Below, piece by piece: positions 56,744 to 64,000 of a stretch of DNA of 64,000 nt (positions are counted from its first letter, which is position 1; each line of letters opens with the position of its first letter). A program made the position numbers and the translations under genes. The DNA is from Lumbricus terrestris (Eukaryota; Annelida; Clitellata; Crassiclitellata; Lumbricidae), in the NCBI GenBank assembly GCA_949752735.1, contig OX457036.1, positions 8,193,192 to 8,257,191 on the forward strand, read 5' to 3'. The notes under the pieces were generated by a model. That model was given only the letters and a program-made list of their open reading frames with translations, did no database searches and had not been told where the DNA came from.

Positions 56744-57291
56744 TATCCCCCTCCCAAAAGCATGAGGAGTCCTGAGGGGACGACGAAATATAGCAACAAA
56801 CGCTACGCCTACAAGTTCATAGCAACAAGAATCGCAAAGCACTATATCGTTACAAGTTAGCGTACTAAGCAATTCATTGCAACAACTAACGCAGCACAAA
56901 CTACTAACTAAAGCATCATCATAAGTAACTGAGAGTTCATATAATTCAAAGTCATTCAAAAGTTCGAATCATCTAATCTATAACACACGAAAAAAATTTT
57001 GGACACTCAACGTGTATACAAAAATGAGCCAAAAATTTTAACATGTCATTGGCCAAAGCCAAACGAGACGAACGAGAACAGTGTCAACCACCGCAAGCTA
57101 ACAGAGAACCTAATTTCCCCAACAAGAACCCCCAACAAGAACCCCCAACTCTTGAGTCATTCTTGAAAAAGGCGATGCAGCTTCCACCACTTTTTCTGGA
57201 AAAAAGTGGCTGCTACACGAAGACACTCACTGAAGTGTTCTGTTCGAAACTTTCAATTGACGGACGTCCTTATTTGACAACTGTGACGACT

Positions 57292-58893
57292 TTATTTTTT
57301 TACTTTGACAGTGACTGAACTGTTGTTTTCCTCTGACAACTGAGACGGACGGCTGAGAATATCCGGGAGGACATTTAACCTGCCCGGACGATGCCGAATG
57401 TCCAGATTGAACTGCTCCAGTTCCAAACTCCAACGCAAGAGCTTCATGTTTTTATTAGCCATCTGCCGGATGAACTGCAGAGGCTTGTGATCCGTGTACA
57501 CAAGGACCAGTGCGGACCCGAAGTACACACTGAAGGCTCGTAGCGCGACCATCAGTGCCAACGCCTCCTTCTCAATGGTTGAGTATCGAACCTCATGCGC
57601 GAGCAGCTTCCTGCTGATGTAGCAAATCGGATGCTCCAGTTCTTCGTGTATCTGAAACAAGCAGGCTCCCACACAGAATTGAGATGCGTCAACACCAACA
57701 CAAAACTGTTTAGAAAAGTCAGGAGGTATAAGAATAGGTCGAGAAGCAAGACGAGATTTCAAATCCACAAAGGCACTCTCTGCTTCCTCATTCCATCGAA
57801 AAGGAACCCCTTTCTTCGTTAACGCCGTCAGCGGCAAAGCAATGTCAGAGTAATGAGGTAAATAACGCTTATAATACCCTGCAAGCCCAAGAAACGATTG
57901 CACCTGCTTCTTATTGCATGGCCTGGGAAAACGCAACACCGCTTCCACCTTCATTACCCGTGGCTGGACACCATCCACTCCAATGTGGTGACCCAAAAAA
58001 TCCACTTCAGCATTTGCAAATACACATTTAGCTAGATTCAAAGTCAAACATGCATCCGCAATCCTACTCAACACCTTCCTCAAGTGTATCAAATGATCCG
58101 ACCATTCCAAACTGAAAATGATTATATCATCCAGATATGCATCACAAAAATCATTCAATCCATTCAGAACTTTCGTAATTAATCTGGAAAATGAGGCAGG
58201 AGCGTTCTTCAAGCCAAAACTCATATATTTCCACTGATAATGACCCTTCGGGGTTACAAAAGCAGTCAACGGGACTGAATCAGGATGCATTGGAATCTGC
58301 CAATACCCTTTGGTCATATCCAATTTTGTCAAATAACGGGATTTTTCCAGTCGATCAATTAAGACCTCCACCCGGGGCATCGGAAATGGATCCGCTACGG
58401 ATAACCCATTCAGTTTTCTGAAATCTGAACATAAGCGATCCGTACCGTCTGGCTTAGGAACCATGACAATCGGAGCCGCCCAAGGACTCTCGGATTCCTC
58501 AATAATCCCAACCTTCAACAACTGTTCCACCTCTTTCTCCCCCTTAGCCATCCTCTCAGGATTCAACCTATAAGGTGATTGTCGAACAGGACGAGCACCT
58601 TCGACCAACTCAATCCTATGTGACACCATGTTAGTCTTACCCGGTGACTTACTAAAGACATGTGCAAAGTCATGCAAAACATCACGTAATTCATCACGAC
58701 ATTCAGCAGACACATTACATTGTAAGACTTTATCCTCTAAAGTCAACTCAGTCACCTTCACATCCGTATCCACCAACAACACAGAAGCAATCACATCATC
58801 TTTCGATACATCATGCATCACATCCAAACGATCCACATATCGCTTCATCAAATTCACATGTACCACTCGTTCCGTTTTTCGTCTATCCGGCGT
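57292..58893 (-). CDS. Gmr1-like element reverse transcriptase and RNase H
   Basis: The same frame as integrase resumes after TGA, with an in-frame start candidate at 58866 (HVNLMKRYVDR, a typical post-integrase spacer). Counting from 58866, RT motifs are KLDMTKGYWQIP (about 181-192), FGLKNAPASF and YLDD at 244-247. RNase H follows with VDAS near 391-394, the EKEALAL glutamate near 434 and YTDHKPLQ near 458. The product copies genomic RNA into cDNA. The frame is uninterrupted to its stop at 57292 and no envelope-like ORF lies between it and the 3' LTR. Confidence 0.9.
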   Translation of the reverse strand, partial: TPDRRKTERVVHVNLMKRYVDRLDVMHDVSKDDVIASVLLVDTDVKVTELTLEDKVLQCNVSAECRDELRDVLHDFAHVFSKSPGKTNMVSHRIELVEGARPVRQSPYRLNPERMAKGEKEVEQLLKVGIIEESESPWAAPIVMVPKPDGTDRLCSDFRKLNGLSVADPFPMPRVEVLIDRLEKSRYLTKLDMTKGYWQIPMHPDSVPLTAFVTPKGHYQWKYMSFGLKNAPASFSRLITKVLNGLNDFCDAYLDDIIIFSLEWSDHLIHLRKVLSRIADACLTLNLAKCVFANAEVDFLGHHIGVDGVQPRVMKVEAVLRFPRPCNKKQVQSFLGLAGYYKRYLPHYSDIALPLTALTKKGVPFRWNEEAESAFVDLKSRLASRPILIPPDFSKQFCVGVDASQFCVGACLFQIHEELEHPICYISRKLLAHEVRYSTIEKEALALMVALRAFSVYFGSALVLVYTDHKPLQFIRQMANKNMKLLRWSLELEQFNLDIRHRPGRLNVLPDILSRPSQLSEENNSSVTVKVKK

Positions 58894-60250
58894 TCATACC
58901 AAATAATCAACCGGACCCAGACGACGTAATACCACATAAGGTCCACAATACTTGGCCTGTAAGGGTTTACCCACCAATGGAATCAAAAGTAGCACCTTTT
59001 CACCTTCCTCAAAAGTCACAGCCTTCGAATGTTTATCATAAATTTGCTTCGACTTAGCCTTAGCAACAACAGCATTTTCACTTGCCATGTGCAACCCAAC
59101 ACGCATACGCTCACGCAACTGCAAGACATATTCAATCACATTCTTTCCAGATACTTCATTTATAACATCTTTTGACAACCATGCCTCTTTCATTAATTGA
59201 AGCATACCACGCACATCTCTACCATACATTAAGTCAAAGGCAGAAAAGCCAGTACCCTGTACAGGAACTTCCCTATACGCAAACAAAATCCAAGGGAGCA
59301 TGGTATCCCACGAACCCGGATACGTTTCAGCCACCGCTTTCAACATATCTTTCATGGTACGATGGACTCTTTCACACGAACCATTCGTCTGTGGTCTATA
59401 AGGACTAGTCTTCAATTGTACAATGCCACATTCATGCACAAACACCTGCATCAAATCAGACATGAACTCAGTTCCACAATCAGAAAGTAGTTCTTTCGGA
59501 AAACCGAACATCGTAAACACCTCACACAAACATTTCGCAACATCCTGGGCCGTATGCGTCTTTAACGGAAATGCAAAAGGGAAATGCGATGCTAAATCAA
59601 TCACAGTCAAGATAAATCTGTTACCCGTTAAGGCACAAACACTTAAAGGACCAACGATGTCCATCGCTAGACGTTCAAACACTTCTTGCATAACAGGCAC
59701 ACTAACCATAGGCGCTCTATAATTCCTGTTACCTTTACCCAACCGTTGACAAACATCACATGAACGACAGTACTCACGTACATCCTTATTCACAAGTGGC
59801 CACCAGAAATGCTTCAACAGTCTGTCTAAAGTCTTCTGTGTTCCCAGATGACCCGATGCTGGTATATCATGTGCCACGTGCAACAATTGCATTCTCAACT
59901 GACGTGGAACCACAATCTGTGACACACCCATCTTAAATGGTGTTAACTTGTCGTCCCACCGACGTATCAACACACCTTCCACTAACTCATACGGTTGTAC
60001 ACGGTCATCGCCCTTCGATTTATTCTCCGCCAGCTCAAACATTGGAATCAAATCAGGACAACTTCTTTGCCTCTTAATTAATTCTGATCTCGGAATACAT
60101 ACATCCTGCCAGTCAGTGTCAACAATTTCATTCGACTCGAATAAAGCTTCCAAGTCACCTTCGTCTAAATGCGCTTGATCATCAGACGTACACCTTAAAT
60201 CATTTGTCAATAAATCCCGATCGACCGACTCTGCACTCTGACCCAGAATC
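58894..60250 (-). CDS. Gmr1-like element integrase domain
   Basis: The frame continues from the protease beyond the MITE. The zinc-binding region reads HDIPASGH then CRSCDVC (HHCC). The catalytic core has Asp in AMDIVGPL, Asp in LSDCGTEF and Glu in NGSCERVHR. The C-terminus has a GPY/F module (KYCGPYVVLRRLG). It inserts the cDNA and should give a 4-5 bp duplication. Its position before the reverse transcriptase is the Gmr1 hallmark. It ends at a TGA right after VDYLV, where the same frame continues into the RT region. Confidence 0.88.
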
Positions 60251-60258
60251 GTCGGCTC

Positions 60259-60685
60259 CAGTGGCGTAACTACGGGGGGGCACGGGGGGGCAGCCGCCCC
60301 CCCAAATGGAAGGGCTGCCCCCCCAGCTGCCCCCCCAATCCCTGCGTTTGTTTTACTTTTTACTTTTACGAGTGATAAAGAATTAAAGAATGCTATATAA
60401 TTTATGACTTATTTTATTTTTTATACAACTTCCTGTACAACTTCTTATAGGGTGGGTGATTGGAAAGTGGGACAGGCCACTATAGTGCACTGTGGGACAG
60501 ACAGGCTAGTGAGGCTTGCATGCGTATTATGTCCAATACTGTAATACATCCAAAATCTAAAAATACATAGTCTATGGCAATATACCGATGCCGATGCACA
60601 CTTTAATTGCTAACGGTAGCCACCCCATCATTTTAAGCTGCCACCCCACTGCCCCCCCATGAAAAAATAGCTGGCTACGCCACTG
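60259..60685. mobile_element. hAT MITE inserted in the Gmr1-like pol
   Basis: The ends are CAGTGGCGTAACTACGG and, inverted, CAGTGGCGTAGCCAG. GTCGGCTC duplicates lie at 60251-60258 and 60686-60693. The 427-bp body has G- and C-runs near the ends and no transposase. Confidence 0.93.
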
Positions 60686-60693
60686 GTCGGCTC

Positions 60694-61269
60694 CAAACGC
60701 GTCGGTTCACTGCACACAGCACTCTCTGTCGCCTTGCGTTCCTCTGCATATTGTTTAGCTTGAGCTCGGGTCGTAATAGCCACATCCACAATATCACCCG
60801 AAAGCGCAACGTCATTACCAATCACCACGTGCACACCATTCATAGGAAAAGAACTCAGCGTACAACAGAGAATCTCGCCTTTCACAAATGCACATTCCAC
60901 GTTCACTTTCACAAGAGGGCGCTCCATAATTTGACCAGAAATACCTCTCAGAAGGCGTGTCTCATTTAACTGCACAAAATCATGTTCATCCAACCATTCA
61001 GCCGATACTAAAGATTGAAGACAACCTGAGTCTCTCAGAAAAACACCATCCTTGCGTTCATTCAAATCATTAATGACACACCCATTCACACAGAAAGGAG
61101 CATACATTTTATCAACAGTTTCAATAGGCTTCTGAAAACTCTGTTCCTTAACAGGCGCCGACAAAGTTTGTACTAAACCCACGGGTTTCGGACCCCTCCA
61201 GTTTTCAATTTCAGGCCCCTCCTTTCGTTGTAATTTCCGACATTGGGACCTCAAATGCCCAGGAATTCT
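60694..61269 (-). CDS. Gmr1-like element protease domain (interrupted)
   Basis: This is the same frame as gag, resuming after the TGA. It begins with the end of the zinc knuckle (PGHLRSQC). A retropepsin-like region follows: VFLRDSGCLQSLV has the catalytic D-S/T-G triad and VHVVIGNDVA matches the later hydrophobic-Gly motif. It matures the polyprotein. The frame runs into the hAT MITE at 60685 and ends there artificially at about 60628. It has no separate start codon. Confidence 0.8.
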
Positions 61270-62622
61270 TCAGAACGAGCACGTGACCTGCTCTCCAAAC
61301 CCCTCAACGTCATCATTTTTATGATTTTGCTGCTTAAAGCCATACGTCCCTCTCTGAGGCGAACGCTTACTCCATTTTGACTCATGGCGTACACCTTCCT
61401 TGTACCCTGAACCCTGACGCTCCCACACGTCTTTCTTCTCACTATCGTCACATGAGAAGCGGTTTGTACGCTCAGAAAAATTCCTTTGGAATCCCCCAGC
61501 ATAATTACTCGGCCCCTGTTTATACAAAACAGCGTATTCATCTGCCATACGTGCAGCACTCGCTACAGTCTCAGGACTTTTGTCCAAAAGCCACTTGTGT
61601 ACTTCTAACGGCAACGCTTGTACAAATTGCTCCATCTGTATGACCTCTTTAAATTTAGCCAAATCATCCCACGAATTTGTACCCTCTACCCAACGTTGGA
61701 AAGGTATCTGCAATCGATACGCGTAATTTGCGAAAGTCTCCCGTGGTTCTTTTTTCAACCCCCGAAATTTCTTCCGATAGAACTCCGGTATCCGTTCATA
61801 AGCTGTGAGTAATGTGGATTTAACAACATCATATTTCACACAATCCTCCAAAGACAAAGACGCAAATACATTTGCCGCCTTTCCCGATAGTTGTGGCTGC
61901 AAAAGGGAAGACCATTTTTCCATCGGAATTTTATGCAAAGCCATTGCCTGTTCGAACGCCGCAAAATAGTGTTCAATATCCGAGGGGTCAAATTTAGGAA
62001 CAAATTTCATTGCCGCCCCAAAACGAAAATCCTCCTTGTGCTGCACAGGACGGTCTGGCACACCTCCTAATTCTAACGTCCGCAAGTCAATATCGCACTT
62101 CTGTTTGTCTACCTCCAAAGACATCCGTTTCTCCTCTATGTCAAATCTCCTTTTCGTCTCCTCAGCCTCAGCTTCCATTTTCATTTTCCTCTCCTCAGCC
62201 TCAGCTTCCATTTTCATTTTCCTCTCCTCTGCCTCAGCTGCCATTCTCATTCTCTCTGTCTCTGCCTCAGCCTCCATTCTCATTTTTCTCTCCTCCACCT
62301 CCGCTGCCATTCTCATTTTCTTCTCCTCTGCCTCAGCCGCCATTCTCAATTTCTCTTTCTCCACCTCCCACTCAAATTCTCTGTCCTCCTTAAATTTCAG
62401 GCGCTCCAATTCAACGGCCTCCCTCTTCGCTTGCGCCCGAAGTTTCCATTCCTCACTTCCTTGTTTAGGCGACAACGCTTTTCTAGCCAACTTCATTAAT
62501 TGAGGTTTCGTTAACCCTTTAACGTCCTCACCCAACGTCGCACAATATTTTCTCAATTCGTCCACCGGCAACTCCACTAACTCATCCCATTCCAGAAGAG
62601 TAACTTCCTCTGAGGACGCCAT
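61270..62622 (-). CDS. Gmr1-like element gag (ends at TGA inside the zinc knuckle)
   Basis: The frame starts MASSEEVTLLEWDELVEL and runs 450 codons. Residues about 92-160 are a charged coiled-coil made of MAAEAEERKM-type repeats, encoded by tandem 33-36-bp DNA repeats. Residues about 200-390 resemble the capsid region of gypsy/SCAN-type gag (FVPKFDPSDIEHYF, WSSLLQPQLSGKA, YRLQIPFQRW). The frame stops at TGA after TCSF. The following in-frame residues supply the His and final Cys of a C-x2-C-x4-H-x4-C knuckle, so the TGA stands where the second Cys should be. The original product was probably a continuous gag-pol. Confidence 0.85.
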   Translation of the reverse strand: MASSEEVTLLEWDELVELPVDELRKYCATLGEDVKGLTKPQLMKLARKALSPKQGSEEWKLRAQAKREAVELERLKFKEDREFEWEVEKEKLRMAAEAEEKKMRMAAEVEERKMRMEAEAETERMRMAAEAEERKMKMEAEAEERKMKMEAEAEETKRRFDIEEKRMSLEVDKQKCDIDLRTLELGGVPDRPVQHKEDFRFGAAMKFVPKFDPSDIEHYFAAFEQAMALHKIPMEKWSSLLQPQLSGKAANVFASLSLEDCVKYDVVKSTLLTAYERIPEFYRKKFRGLKKEPRETFANYAYRLQIPFQRWVEGTNSWDDLAKFKEVIQMEQFVQALPLEVHKWLLDKSPETVASAARMADEYAVLYKQGPSNYAGGFQRNFSERTNRFSCDDSEKKDVWERQGSGYKEGVRHESKWSKRSPQRGTYGFKQQNHKNDDVEGFGEQVTCSF

Positions 62623-62932
62623 ACTAGTCTACCTGCGCAGACCACGGAGACCACAAATTCTCCCCAAAATTCCCAATTCTCCCGACAGTCCACTTCAAAA
62701 CTGTCACAAATGCGAACAACGCACAAAATTTCTGCCAACGCACGAAATTCAAATAGCCCAGGCCCCCAAAACGAAATGCGACACCGCAAAATTTCCGACA
62801 AATACGGCAAATTTCTCAAAATTCCGGCGAACTACACGGACCAAAAAATATCCGAAATTTCCCAACGGAATTATACCAACAAACATTCACCAAAAACACC
62901 CAAAACGAGCAAAAGCACGGAGGGCCCCCATT

Positions 62933-63365
62933 TGTAAGGTTCACGGCTGTCTACGAGGATGACTATCAAAAGATAAGGTCCCAACTTTTGTAAAATAAGG
63001 TCGATTTATTCATACAAGCAATATTTACAGCAAATAACAAAGGTTACCGTCTAGTAGAACCAAAGTTGACAAACCAGACGACGCAGTACGGTTGACAGCA
63101 CAGCAGACAACGGCTAACGAAGCCCAGGAAGACAGATGAACTGCCAGAACACCAACAGGGCGAGACGGCGACGTAGAAGACGGACCACATTCAACGAGAG
63201 ACATCAAACCCACCAGCCTCACACATCACCACAACCGCAGAACAGGGACGTTAGCCACGCAAGCAAAGGCTTATATAGGCAATGCCCAACCCTCAATACA
63301 CCCACGCTTCCCAAGACAGAAAGAGTACGGAAGAGTAGAAGGACCGTAGACACCTAATGGCTACA
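62933..63365 (-). repeat. 5' LTR of the Gmr1-like element
   Basis: 433 bp, differing from the other LTR at two visible positions. On the minus strand it has a TATATAA box (63269-63280 region) and an AATAAA signal in the AATAAATCG context. Confidence 0.93.
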
Positions 63366-63582
63366 ATACATACATACATACATACACACACACATTCATA
63401 CATGCAGGCATACAGTCATACATACATACATACATACATACATACATACATACATACATACATACATACATACATACATACATACATACATACATACATA
63501 CATACATACATGCATGCATACATACATACATACATACATACATACATACATTCATGCTTAAATACATACATGCATGCATGCC
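63366..63582. repeat. CATA microsatellite, right part
   Basis: About 215 bp of CATA units directly after the 5' LTR of the Gmr1-like element; the same array as 55771-56310 before insertion. Confidence 0.95.
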
Positions 63583-64000
63583 CAGTTGCCCACATGCCTA
63601 GGCACTACAAATATTATAGGCCTACATTTTTGCTAATTTCTAACCTGCTGATTGCGAAATTCCGTGATTTCTGAGCACCAAATTTCGGCACTGCTTGCTT
63701 AACAGAAATTGCTGAAGCTTAACTCACCAGGTGCAGTTTTCCTTCATGCCACGCAGCACGTTCCAGGAAACGGCGAGAACCGCGGGGGTTAACTCGCACC
63801 AAACAGAGTCTGATTTTCGGTCTATTTTGATTATTCGAGCTGGAGCGTTGTGGCAGAGCTAATTCGGGCGAAAATGTTGTCTCAGACACACGCTAATAAG
63901 CTCGTTAGAAGCAATCAAAAATGTCAGAGACGGAAACAACTGGGCAGAGATGACCGTAACAGACAGACCAAATGACAGACAGACTGACCAAAGAACAGAC
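63583..64000. other. No gene seen
   Basis: Unique-looking non-coding sequence ending in a short GACAGAC-rich run. Confidence 0.5.

Larger units (their letters stand above)
56311..63365 (-). mobile_element. Gmr1-like Ty3/gypsy LTR retrotransposon (gag-PR-IN-RT-RH)
   Basis: Two 433-bp LTRs (TGTAG...TTACA on the minus strand) flank a single-frame gag-pol of unusual order, with integrase upstream of reverse transcriptase. Goodwin and Poulter described this order for Gmr1-like elements of deuterostomes. A polypurine tract (GGGAGGGGGATA) lies directly before the 3' LTR. A TGG-starting primer site lies 2 bases after the 5' LTR. ATAC flanks both sides, but it lies within a CATA repeat so the duplication is ambiguous. 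A hAT MITE and two in-frame TGA codons interrupt it. Confidence 0.93.

Noticed and set aside
57043..57318. Plus-strand frame as a possible envelope or host gene in the Gmr1-like element
   Set aside because: It is antisense to the 3' non-coding region of the element, has repeats of Gln/Pro/Asn and no recognisable domain.
62010..62503. Pro/Ser/Phe-rich plus-strand frames
   Set aside because: Antisense shadow of the gag coiled-coil repeats.

Overview
This is animal nuclear DNA: spliced exons with GT/AG junctions, long microsatellites, tRNA-derived SINEs and many DNA transposons. The frequent TAGGCCTA motif, an 8.3-kb Maverick/Polinton and a gypsy-type retrotransposon with integrase upstream of reverse transcriptase (the Gmr1 order, first described in deuterostomes) suggest a marine invertebrate deuterostome such as an echinoderm or hemichordate. 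That placement is an inference.

Host gene (about 10.7-22.1 kb, + strand). Nine exons with consistent splice phases can be assembled into one C2H2 zinc-finger protein of 829 residues. It has an N-terminal region with SUMO-type IKQEP motifs, a basic/Lys-rich exon, eleven complete zinc fingers plus one degenerate finger, and an acidic tail with another IKQE motif. Its introns hold SINEs, a near-perfect hairpin, hAT-like elements and a 13-copy minisatellite seeded by the exon 8/intron 8 junction. A hAT-like element sits 25 bp after the stop codon.

Maverick/Polinton (31762-40013, all genes on the - strand). Long terminal inverted repeats start with 5'-AG and are flanked by a perfect 6-bp target duplication, CATGTG. 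Reading right to left: RING-finger protein, packaging ATPase, small basic protein, W-like protein, integrase with chromodomain, two tandem paralogues of a putative minor capsid protein, a basic membrane-active-like protein, major capsid protein and adenain-like protease. Morphogenesis and integration genes look intact and tightly packed, but no protein-primed DNA polymerase B is present. This compact polymerase-less element is the most interesting system in the window.

Retroelements. A 5'-truncated LINE (44158-45757) has an 11-bp target duplication. A nearly complete LTR retrotransposon (56311-63365, - strand) has two 433-bp LTRs with only two visible differences and sits inside a CATA microsatellite. 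Its order is gag-PR-IN-RT-RNase H, in one frame interrupted by a 427-bp hAT MITE and two in-frame TGA codons, one at the second cysteine position of the zinc knuckle.

The rest is accessory repeat DNA. At least eleven non-autonomous elements can be delimited by terminal inverted repeats, most with 8-bp target duplications. There is also a piggyBac-like derivative with a fossil ORF (4812-5863), five copies of one SINE family, and many simple repeats. No other host gene could be supported.
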